Source of the DNA: Boseongicola sp. SB0675_bin_26
GTDB lineage: Bacteria; Pseudomonadota; Alphaproteobacteria; Rhodobacterales; Rhodobacteraceae
Length of the DNA stretch: 8,527 nucleotides
Assembly: GCA_009843725.1 (NCBI GenBank)
Contig: VYCX01000559.1
Location: 7,475 to 16,001 of the forward strand
Direction of reading: 5' to 3'
In this document: one piece after another, positions 1-5,902 of the stretch
Layout: every line of letters starts with the position of its first letter
Position numbering within the stretch: position 1 is the first letter of the stretch
Notes under the pieces: model-generated
What the model saw: the letters and a program-made list of their open reading frames with translations, nothing else
What the model was told of the DNA's origin: nothing
Databases searched by the model: none
Position numbers and translations under genes: made by a program

Positions 1-7
1 GCAGCAT

Positions 8-1666
8 TCAGCTCAGCAACCGCCGCGCGATGACCTGCGCCTGTATTTCGGCGGCGCCTTCGAAGATGTTGAGGATCCGTGAATCACAGAGAATTCGGCT
101 GATTCCGTATTCAAGCGCAAATCCGTTGCCGCCGTGGATCTGCAGCGCGTTGTCCGCTGCAGCCCAGGCAACACGCGCTCCCAGGAGCTTGGCCATGCCG
201 GCCTCGAGGTCGCAGCGCCTGTTCGCGTCCTTCTGCCGTGCGGCATGATATGCCAGTTGCCGCGCCATCGTGATTTCGACGACCATGACTGCGAGCTTCG
301 AGGCGACACGTGGAAACGCGATCAGGGACCGGCCGAACTGCCTGCGGTCCTCGGCATATTGAAGGCCTGCGTCGAGGGCTGACTGCGCGACTCCGACCGC
401 CCTTGCCGCCGTCTGGATGCGCGCGCTTTCGAATGTTCGCATCAGCTGCTTGAAGCCTTGCCCTTCCGCGCCGCCCAGGAGGTTCTCGTCGTTGATCCGG
501 AATCCGTCGAAGTTGACAGTGTACTCCTTCATGCCACGGTAGCCGAGGACCTTGATCTCTCCGCCTGAAAGACCGTCATCCACAAAGGGTCCCTCGTCGG
601 TGCCCGGAGTCTTTGCGGCCAGGAACATCGACAGTCCGCGATAGTCCGACGTTTCGGGATCGGTGCGCGCGAGCACTGCCATCAGGTTGCTGCGCGCCGC
701 ATGGGTGATCCAGGTCTTGTTGCCGGAAATCGCCCAGCCCGCCCCCGCACGCTCCGCCCGCGTCCTGAGGGATCCAAGGTCGGACCCCGTGTCTGGCTCG
801 GTGAAGACCGCAGTCGGCAGGATCTCTCCCGATGCAAGCCCCGGCAGCCACCGTGCCTTCTGCGCCTCGGTGCCGCCGGTGAGGATCAGTTCGGCGGCGA
901 TTTCCGAACGCGTGCCCAGCGAACCGGCGCCGATGTAGCCCCGCGACAGTTCTTCCGAGACCACGACCATGGCCGTCCGGGAAAGGCCGACCCCGCCGTA
1001 TTCCTCGGGAATCGTCAATCCGAAGACGCCCATTTCCGCGAGTTCCTCGATGACGTCCATCGGGATGAGCTCGTCGTTGAGGTGCCAGTCGTGGGCGAAC
1101 GGCTCGATTCGGTCCCGGGCAAAACGGCGAAATTGCTCGCGGATCATTTCGAGCTCGTCGTCAAGGCCCGTGGCGCCAAAGACGATGTCGCCATTCATGG
1201 TCCTGATCAGCTCCACAAGGCGCATCCGTGCGCCCTGGGAGTTTCCGTTCCGGGTCAGCGCGAGCACGTCGGGCGACAGCGCATCCTGCAGGTCTTCCGA
1301 CGAGAGGCCCAAGTCCCAAGGCCGCACGATTTCGTGCTGGCTCATCGGAATGCCGCCAACGATCTGGGAAAGGTACTCCCCGAAGGCGATCTGGTGGGTC
1401 AGTTGCTCGACCTTGCCGAACCTTCCCCTGCCTTCGAGCCGCTCAGCCCATTCCTGCATTTGCCGCAAGGCTTCCGCGCAGGTTGCAAGCCACGCCAGAC
1501 CATGCGCGGCCGTCTGTTCGCGGTCCAGCAAGTCCGGATTGACCATGCCGTTCTCGCCCACGAGATCCCGCACGCGTTCGATCGCACGCGCCATGAGCGC
1601 GTCGACCGATGCCGTGGCAGACTTGGTCAGTTTCAGGAGGCCCGTGAGGACAGTCGGTTCAGTCAT
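8..1666 (-). CDS. mcd: Acyl-CoA dehydrogenase, probable (2S)-methylsuccinyl-CoA dehydrogenase
   Basis: Probable FAD-dependent oxidation of (2S)-methylsuccinyl-CoA to mesaconyl-CoA in the ethylmalonyl-CoA pathway of acetyl-CoA assimilation, in the cytoplasm, with electrons passed to ETF. The 552-residue protein is longer than ordinary acyl-CoA dehydrogenases (about 380-400). Residues 1-160 form an extra helical N-terminal domain and the dehydrogenase fold covers about 165-552. Visible family motifs are EEYGGVGLSR (221-230), FTEPDTGSDLGS (288-299), the WAISGNKTWITH segment (311-322), RRQFGR (441-446), QIHGGNGF (509-516) and NIFEGAAEIQ (533-542), whose Glu536 sits where the catalytic base lies in short- and medium-chain enzymes. 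The long N-terminal domain with its HGLAWLAT segment (55-62) is what I recall of Mcd enzymes, and this is the basis for the specific name. The ATG at 1666 has a close AGGA upstream. The gene is divergent from the TSUP gene. A different acyl-CoA substrate is possible; the family is certain, the substrate is recognition only. Confidence 0.85.
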   Translation of the reverse strand: MTEPTVLTGLLKLTKSATASVDALMARAIERVRDLVGENGMVNPDLLDREQTAAHGLAWLATCAEALRQMQEWAERLEGRGRFGKVEQLTHQIAFGEYLSQIVGGIPMSQHEIVRPWDLGLSSEDLQDALSPDVLALTRNGNSQGARMRLVELIRTMNGDIVFGATGLDDELEMIREQFRRFARDRIEPFAHDWHLNDELIPMDVIEELAEMGVFGLTIPEEYGGVGLSRTAMVVVSEELSRGYIGAGSLGTRSEIAAELILTGGTEAQKARWLPGLASGEILPTAVFTEPDTGSDLGSLRTRAERAGAGWAISGNKTWITHAARSNLMAVLARTDPETSDYRGLSMFLAAKTPGTDEGPFVDDGLSGGEIKVLGYRGMKEYTVNFDGFRINDENLLGGAEGQGFKQLMRTFESARIQTAARAVGVAQSALDAGLQYAEDRRQFGRSLIAFPRVASKLAVMVVEITMARQLAYHAARQKDANRRCDLEAGMAKLLGARVAWAAADNALQIHGGNGFALEYGISRILCDSRILNIFEGAAEIQAQVIARRLLS

Positions 1667-1754
1667 GTTCCTGCCGGACCCTCGCGTCCCGAGTTTCTGC
1701 GCGCGCGAACGCTAGGGCTTTTGCAGGTGCAGCGCAAGAAGATTTCAAGAGAAT

Positions 1755-1779
1755 GCGACATTTTGAATAAAAATGTCGC
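1755..1779. promoter_or_regulatory. Perfect inverted repeat, candidate operator between mcd and the TSUP gene
   Basis: The arms GCGACATTTT (1755-1764) and AAAATGTCGC (1770-1779) are exact reverse complements around a 5-bp spacer, GAATA. The site is AT-rich in its middle within GC-rich surroundings. It lies 88 bp from the mcd start and 47 bp from the TSUP start, so a bound dimeric regulator could reach either promoter. Its size and symmetry would suit a TetR-, GntR- or MarR-type dimer, but the regulator is unknown. A transcribed hairpin is an alternative, though no U-tract follows on either strand. The symmetry is directly seen; the operator role is inferred. Confidence 0.5.
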
Positions 1780-1826
1780 TTGCGATTCCGCTTTCTTGCG
1801 AGCAGCCGAGCCGATACGAGACGGCA

Positions 1827-2597
1827 ATGACTGCGGAACTGGCAGCGATGGGGACCGTCGCGCTGATTGCGGCGCTGGCCTTTGCCCTTCTGGCGGGCGT
1901 CGTGAAGGGCATGACGGGCTTTGGCTTGCCGATGATCCTGGTCTCCGGGCTTGGATCCTTTCTTTCTCCGGAACTGACGCTGGCGGGCATGATCCTTCCG
2001 GCCCTTGTCACCAATCTCTTTCAGGCGTTTCGGCAAGGTGCCAGGGCCGCGTTCCGGTCCGCGCGGGCGCACTGGCGCTACCTTGCAACGATGCTGGCAT
2101 TCATCGCCCTCGGCAGCCAGCTTGTCCTGAGCGCCCCGGCCGGGCTTCTGTTCCTGATCCTCGGAGCGACCGTCACGCTCTTTGCGTCGCTGCAACTGGC
2201 TGGCTGGCGGCCAAAGGTGTCGGCGCGGCATCAGCGACCGACCGAAATCGGCACCGGCGCCGTGGCTGGCATTCTTGGCGGCCTGACCGGAACCTGGGGG
2301 CCGCCCACGGCCCTGTATCTGACCGCCTTGGGTGTGCCGATGACGGAGCACGTCCGCGTCCAGGGCGCCGTCTATGGCACCGGTGCGGTGATGCTGACGC
2401 TGGCGCATCTGCAATCCGGCGTGCTGTCCGGTGTGGGCCTGAGCCTGTCAATTGTCCTTGTCCTTCCGGCAATGGCCGGAGCGGCCATAGGCATCGCCGT
2501 CCAGGAGCGGCTGGATCAGGAAAGGTTCCGGACACTTGTTCTGGCAGTTCTTGTGTTGGCCGGGCTGAATCTCGTACGACGGGCAGTATTGGGTTAG
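1827..2597 (+). CDS. TauE/SafE (TSUP) family inner-membrane transporter
   Basis: This 256-residue hydrophobic protein has about seven to eight predicted membrane segments and the internal two-fold repeat of the TSUP family. The first repeat has the glycine-rich signature KGMTGFGLPMI (residues 27-37); the second has GILGGLTGTWGPP, about residues 151-163. Some members export sulfite or sulfoacetate, and many others have no known substrate. Length is normal for the family. The ATG at 1827 was chosen because the first membrane helix follows directly. An in-frame ATG at 1773 would add 18 residues without family support and would lie inside the inverted repeat at 1755-1779. The ribosome site before 1827 is weak. 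The gene is transcribed away from mcd. Substrate is not predictable; a sulfur oxyanion or organosulfonate is a guess from the family and from dddP nearby. Confidence 0.88.
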   Translation: MTAELAAMGTVALIAALAFALLAGVVKGMTGFGLPMILVSGLGSFLSPELTLAGMILPALVTNLFQAFRQGARAAFRSARAHWRYLATMLAFIALGSQLVLSAPAGLLFLILGATVTLFASLQLAGWRPKVSARHQRPTEIGTGAVAGILGGLTGTWGPPTALYLTALGVPMTEHVRVQGAVYGTGAVMLTLAHLQSGVLSGVGLSLSIVLVLPAMAGAAIGIAVQERLDQERFRTLVLAVLVLAGLNLVRRAVLG

Positions 2598-2598
2598 G

Positions 2599-2799
2599 GT
2601 GAGGCTCACGGAACGCTATGCCGCGGAATCCATGGAACCGGACCGGGATGCCGCCATCGCCGACCCGCTTGATGCATGCGATGAATTGCGCAGCCACGGC
2701 ATGACCCGCAATGACGTTGACGAGATCTTCATGGCAATGCGGCTGGCAGGCGATGCGTGGCCCGACGGACCGACAGCCTTGTTGGGCCACCTGTTCTGA
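2599..2799 (+). CDS. Small hypothetical ORF after the TSUP gene
   Basis: A 66-codon reading frame begins with GTG one base after the TSUP stop codon. An internal ATG at 2632 would give 55 residues. The product is soluble and rather acidic, with a plausible helical stretch DPLDACDELRSHGMTRNDVD and a hydrophobic end, LLGHLF. Third codon positions are mostly G or C, as in the real genes here, and the near-overlap with the TSUP stop would permit translational coupling. I do not recognise any family, and no strong ribosome-binding site is visible. It may be a genuine small protein, the remnant of a longer gene, or a chance ORF in GC-rich DNA. Confidence 0.35.
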   Translation: MRLTERYAAESMEPDRDAAIADPLDACDELRSHGMTRNDVDEIFMAMRLAGDAWPDGPTALLGHLF

Positions 2800-3120
2800 C
2801 CTGGGCGCGCATGCGGTCTCCAGGACAGGCATTTCGACCTGAGTCGCCACATCGCGTCTCCTGCTTGGTGTCGGCTGTCCGACTTCGTCGGCAGTTCGGG
2901 CCTGGAGTCCAGTTGAACGCCCCGGTCGGGAAGTGATAGGGCTCGGGACAGGGTTGTCAGGGATTCCTCGTGCCGCGTCGATTTGCTCAGCAACGGCAGG
3001 CTGTCGCATCGGAGCCGTGGCGGCCGACCTGAACTGGCCGGCGACTCCAAGTGTCGCATCTCGAACCGGACGGCACTCCGGAAAGCGGCCCAAGTTGCTG
3101 CTTGTGCAAGGGGCCCTGGC
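2800..3120. other. Gap without a convincing gene, upstream of the GST gene
   Basis: No plus- or minus-strand frame here looks like a known protein; the long minus-strand frames run antisense to the GST gene and have shadow-like composition. Visible structure includes a small stem at 2875-2894 (CTG, CCGAC, loop TTC, GTCGG, CAG, with one bulged T) and a 9-bp direct repeat, TGTCGCATC, at 3002-3010 and 3052-3060, exactly 50 bp apart. An AAGGGG stretch seven bases before the ATG at 3121 is a good ribosome-binding site for the GST gene. The GST promoter must lie here or further upstream, but I cannot place a -35/-10 pair. Confidence 0.45.
3002..3060 (+). repeat. Direct repeat TGTCGCATC, two copies 50 bp apart
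   Basis: Exact 9-bp copies lie at 3002-3010 and 3052-3060, 61 to 119 bp upstream of the GST start codon. Both contain the TGTCGCA heptamer that also recurs before dddP and in the mcd/TSUP spacer. A paired regulator site is possible; chance cannot be excluded for a single pair this short. Confidence 0.4.
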
Positions 3121-4011
3121 ATGGCGTACAAACTCATACTTGGTGATCGTGCATATTCCAGCTGGTCCCTGCGCGCCTGGCTGCTCTTCGAGCGCTTCGG
3201 CATCCCGGTCGATGTCCGCCTTGTCAGTCTCGGTGACGGCACGGTCGCCGAACGGCTCGTGGCCCACCCGCCGGCACGAACTGTCCCGACGCTCGTTGCG
3301 GACGACGGTTCAGTCATCTGCGATTCACTTGCCATCGCGGAGGAGCTGGCAACTCGCCATTCTGATGCGGGGCTGTGGCCCGGCTCTTCTCGGGCCCGCG
3401 CCATGTCGCGGAGTCTCGCTGCCGAGATGCATTCAGGCTTCGCCGCGTTGCGCGAAGGCTGCCCGATGAACCTGCGCTGTGCCTACGAGGGCTATGCCCC
3501 GTCCGAAGATGTCCTGAACGACCTTGCCCGAATTGAGGCGATCTGGGCCCATGCGCTTGACGCGTTTGGCGGACCTTGGCTCTGCGGCGGATATTCCGTG
3601 GCGGATGCCTTCTTCGCTCCGGTTGCCGCACGCATTGCCGGCTACGGTCTTCTGGTTCGGCCCGAATCAAGATCGTATGTCGAAGCCCATCTGGCGGACC
3701 CTGCCTTCCGGCGCTGGCGTGCCATGGGGCTCGTGGACGGTCCGGATCTGTCTCGAATCGCACGCGACCATGCACGGTGCGCATGGCCCGGGCCGGCGCC
3801 GCTGCCTGCATCGGCGGCGGAATCCGGCCCCTCTGAGAACGTGAAGTGCCCGTATTCGGGCAGACCGGTCACTCATTTTCTTGAGTTCGAAGGCCGGACT
3901 TTCGGATTCTGCAATGCGCTTTGCCGCGACAAGACCGTCGCCGATCCGGAGGCCTGGCCCGCATTCATGGCTCTCGTCCAGGCCTGTCAGATGTCTTCCG
4001 TCAAGGAATGA
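3121..4011 (+). CDS. Glutathione S-transferase with C-terminal YHS/TRASH-like cysteine-rich domain
   Basis: The 296-residue protein is a soluble, probably cytoplasmic GST with an added metal-binding-like tail. Residues 1-80 are the thioredoxin-like domain, with the early Tyr/Ser-rich turn YSSWSLRAW (12-20), cis-proline in TVPTL (Pro56), and the glutathione-contacting CDSLAIAEEL segment (68-76; Asp68, Ser69). Residues 90-210 are the helical domain, including the N-capping SVAD box (159-162). After a proline- and alanine-rich linker (about 222-240), residues 242-286 read CPYSGRPV, a small beta stretch, then FGFCNALCRDKTVADPEAWPAF. Cys243, Cys264 and Cys268 with the DPEAW ending resemble YHS/TRASH zinc- or metal-binding modules; the usual second Cys of the first pair is Ser246. 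The ATG at 3121 is preceded by AAGGGG at good spacing; upstream in-frame extension lacks homology. Substrate is unknown. Fusion of the two domains is directly visible; metal binding is inferred. Confidence 0.85.
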   Translation: MAYKLILGDRAYSSWSLRAWLLFERFGIPVDVRLVSLGDGTVAERLVAHPPARTVPTLVADDGSVICDSLAIAEELATRHSDAGLWPGSSRARAMSRSLAAEMHSGFAALREGCPMNLRCAYEGYAPSEDVLNDLARIEAIWAHALDAFGGPWLCGGYSVADAFFAPVAARIAGYGLLVRPESRSYVEAHLADPAFRRWRAMGLVDGPDLSRIARDHARCAWPGPAPLPASAAESGPSENVKCPYSGRPVTHFLEFEGRTFGFCNALCRDKTVADPEAWPAFMALVQACQMSSVKE

Positions 4012-4394
4012 GGTACGCGCATTTCGTGAAATGCATGGCAGGCACCTTGTGTCCGGCGACCGGATCGCAGGAACGGACGCTTTGCTGATCGCGGATTGGC
4101 CGCTGCAAGCTGGCCTCCTGAAGAGAGGCCGGCCATCCAGCCTGGTGCAGCGTTCGCCCTGAGGAAGCCAATCTTGGAAGACCGGCCGCGCACGCGGCGG
4201 ATCGGGACTGGAATCGATCAAGACACGTGCCGTCTGAGAGATGACTTTCCGCAAGTTCCTCGCTTCTGAAAGCTGAAGGAAGACAGGTCGGAAAGCCACG
4301 CCCGCCCACAGCCAGGCCGGGGATGTCGCAGCCGGAGTCCGGAAATGTCGCATTCGCACGAGCATGCAAACGGCGCCAGACTGACTGTTGCGCC
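4012..4394. other. Long upstream region of dddP with hairpins and repeated motif
   Basis: This 383-bp gap holds no convincing gene. Just after the GST stop is an inverted repeat at 4019-4034 (GCATTTC, GT, GAAATGC). A second stem lies at 4112-4130 (GGCCTC, 7-base loop, GAGGCC). Neither is followed by a T-run, so they are not canonical intrinsic terminators. An 11-codon frame at 4241-4276 (MTFRKFLASES) after a GAGAG is too short to claim. At 4323-4330 and 4345-4352 the octamer ATGTCGCA is repeated 22 bp apart. The dddP promoter probably lies here. Confidence 0.5.
4323..4355 (+). promoter_or_regulatory. Tandem ATGTCGCA motif upstream of dddP, candidate regulator site
   Basis: Two exact octamers at 4323-4330 and 4345-4352 are spaced by 22 bp, about two helical turns, so they face the same side of DNA. 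The second lies inside AAATGTCGCATTC (4343-4355), which is identical to the reverse complement of 1751-1763, covering the left arm of the inverted repeat between mcd and the TSUP gene. The pair ends 40 bp before the dddP start. A regulator role is inferred from repetition, spacing and location only. Confidence 0.4.
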
Positions 4395-5732
4395 ATGGAC
4401 GACCATTATCGCGATGCACGAAAGATCGACCCGTCTCGCGGCACGCTTCTCGGGGACAACACGCCGAATGACGGCGACCGGATCGAGATCGGCCCGACAC
4501 GGCTTGCTTTCGGTGAGTGGGCGGCTGCCGGGCTTGCCTTGCCCGACCTGCAGGAGATGCGTCGCTACAGGTGGGAGCGACTGACCGAACATGTGGTCGC
4601 ACGCGACCTTGGCGGCTTGCTGGTCTTCGATCCCCTGAACATTCGCTACGCCACGGATTCCACCAACATGCAGCTTTGGAACGCCCACAACCCGTTTCGG
4701 GCCGTGCTGCTGTGCGCGGATGGATACATGGTGCTCTGGGACTACAAGAACAGTCCGTTTCTCTCCTCGTTCAATCCGCATGTCCGCGAGGTCCGTTCCG
4801 GTGCGGACATCTTCTATTTCGACAGGGGAGACCGGGCGCACGACGCGGCGGTCGCATTTGCCGAACAGGTTCGGGACCTGATCAAGGCGCATGGTGGCGG
4901 AAACATGCGCCTGGCGGTCGACAAGACGATGTTGCATGCCTTGAAGGCGCTGGAGGCAACGGGCTTCGAGGTGATGGAGGGCGAGGAGGTCACCGAGAAG
5001 GCGCGCGCCGTCAAGGGTCCGGACGAAATCAAGGCCATGCGCTGTTCCATCCATGCTTGCGAGACCGCCGTTCGTGCAATGGACGAGTTCACGCGGAGCG
5101 AGGTGCCTGGCGGCAATGTCAGCGAGGACGACATCTGGTCGGTGCTGCACGCGGAGAACATCAAGCGCGGGGGCGAATGGATCGAGACACGGCTGCTGGC
5201 CAGCGGCCCGCGAACGAATCCGTGGTTCCAGGAATGCGGGCCGCGCACCGTCCGGATGAACGAGATTGTCGCCTTCGACACCGACCTGGTGGGAAGCTAC
5301 GGCATCTGCACTGACATCAGCCGGACGCTCTGGATCGGCGATCATGCTCCCAGACCCGACATGGTCGAGGCGATGCGGCATGCGCATGAGCATATCATGA
5401 CGAACATGGAACTTCTTCGCCCCGGTGCGCGGATCGAGGACATAAGCCGGAACGGCCACCGGCTTGCGGAGAAGTACCAGGAGCAGAAATACGGCTGCAT
5501 GATGCATGGCGTCGGGCTTTGTGACGAGTGGCCCCTCGTCGCCTATTCCGACAAGATGGTCCCTGGCGCCTTCGATTACGAACTGGAAGCAGGCATGGTT
5601 CTGTGCGTCGAAGCGCTGGTCGGCGAAACGGGCGGCGACTTTTCGATCAAGCTGGAAGACCAGGTTCTGGTGACCGAAGACGGATACGAGAACCTGACAT
5701 CCTATCCCTTCGACCCGGCGCTGATGGGCTAG
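4395..5732 (+). CDS. dddP: Dimethylsulfoniopropionate lyase DddP (M24 peptidase fold)
   Basis: Cytoplasmic metal-dependent lyase cleaving DMSP to dimethyl sulfide and acrylate. The 445-residue protein closely matches my memory of Roseobacter DddP, including the start (HYRDARKIDPSRG), LLVFDPLNIRYATDSTNMQLW (about 75-95) and the end (YENLTSYPFDPALMG). It has a creatinase-like N-terminal domain (about 1-200) and a pita-bread M24 domain (about 205-445). The metal ligands reported for DddP fall at the same numbers here: Asp295 and Asp297 (FDTD), Asp307, His371, Glu406 and Glu421. Asp377, the proposed catalytic base, is present in MHGVGLCDEWP, as are Trp95 and Tyr366. The enzyme therefore looks intact and is not a peptidase. 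The ATG at 4395 fits the family start; an in-frame ATG at 4323 would add 24 unsupported residues. Its ribosome-binding site is poor, and a GGCGC/GCGCC stem (4372-4394) abuts the ATG. The gene stands alone, converging on fmt; no dddR, acuI or DMSP transporter gene is in the window. Confidence 0.96.
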   Translation: MDDHYRDARKIDPSRGTLLGDNTPNDGDRIEIGPTRLAFGEWAAAGLALPDLQEMRRYRWERLTEHVVARDLGGLLVFDPLNIRYATDSTNMQLWNAHNPFRAVLLCADGYMVLWDYKNSPFLSSFNPHVREVRSGADIFYFDRGDRAHDAAVAFAEQVRDLIKAHGGGNMRLAVDKTMLHALKALEATGFEVMEGEEVTEKARAVKGPDEIKAMRCSIHACETAVRAMDEFTRSEVPGGNVSEDDIWSVLHAENIKRGGEWIETRLLASGPRTNPWFQECGPRTVRMNEIVAFDTDLVGSYGICTDISRTLWIGDHAPRPDMVEAMRHAHEHIMTNMELLRPGARIEDISRNGHRLAEKYQEQKYGCMMHGVGLCDEWPLVAYSDKMVPGAFDYELEAGMVLCVEALVGETGGDFSIKLEDQVLVTEDGYENLTSYPFDPALMG

Positions 5733-5902
5733 GATCCTGTCCATGTCGAGCCGGCTTCCAGGCCTTTCCGAGCCGGAAGGCTCGCAGCGGGCGTTTCACG
5801 GGGGCAAGTCCTGGAGCCGCGCAGGCGTCGGCAGGTCAAGGGGCCGATGCAAGCCCGGGCGGCATCGCGTGATGGATCATGCCCGGTCGGCCCGCGCGAA
5901 GT
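5733..5902. other. Convergent spacer between dddP and fmt with a small hairpin
   Basis: The two genes end towards each other across 170 bp, so termination signals for both strands are expected here. The clearest structure is CGAGCC (5769-5774), a GGAA tetraloop, and GGCTCG (5779-5784), a 6-bp GC stem symmetrical for both strands. No T-run follows on either side, so it is at best a weak or Rho-assisted terminator. No gene is seen in the spacer. Confidence 0.3.

Noticed and set aside
1755..1779. RegA/PrrA binding site
   Set aside because: The half-sites look similar, but the gap between GCGACA and GTCGC (14 bp) is longer than the consensus I remember.
1773..1826. Longer TSUP N-terminus from the ATG at 1773
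   Set aside because: That ATG lies inside the inverted repeat, and the added residues precede a normal family start with its first membrane helix.
701..2602. Plus-strand open frame of 633 codons
   Set aside because: It runs antisense to mcd and out of frame with the TSUP gene, both of which have clear family motifs. Its product is Arg/Pro/Gly-rich with no recognisable domain, typical of shadow frames in GC-rich DNA.
2173..3404. Overlapping minus-strand frames of 364 and 262 codons spanning the TSUP-GST gap
   Set aside because: They overlap TSUP or GST coding sequence in antisense, have low-complexity Ser/Arg/Pro composition, and show no family features even within the gap.
4323..4394. Longer DddP N-terminus from the ATG at 4323
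   Set aside because: The extra 24 residues are Cys/Arg-rich and absent from the DddP I recall, which starts at the equivalent of 4395. The active-site numbering also agrees with the shorter start.
4218..5744. Minus-strand open frame of 508 codons
   Set aside because: It is antisense to the entire dddP gene, which is conserved residue by residue. No domain is recognisable in the antisense product.
5769..5784. Hairpin as a bidirectional Rho-independent terminator for dddP and fmt
   Set aside because: The stem is only 6 bp and no T-run follows on either strand, so it is recorded only as a weak structure in the spacer.
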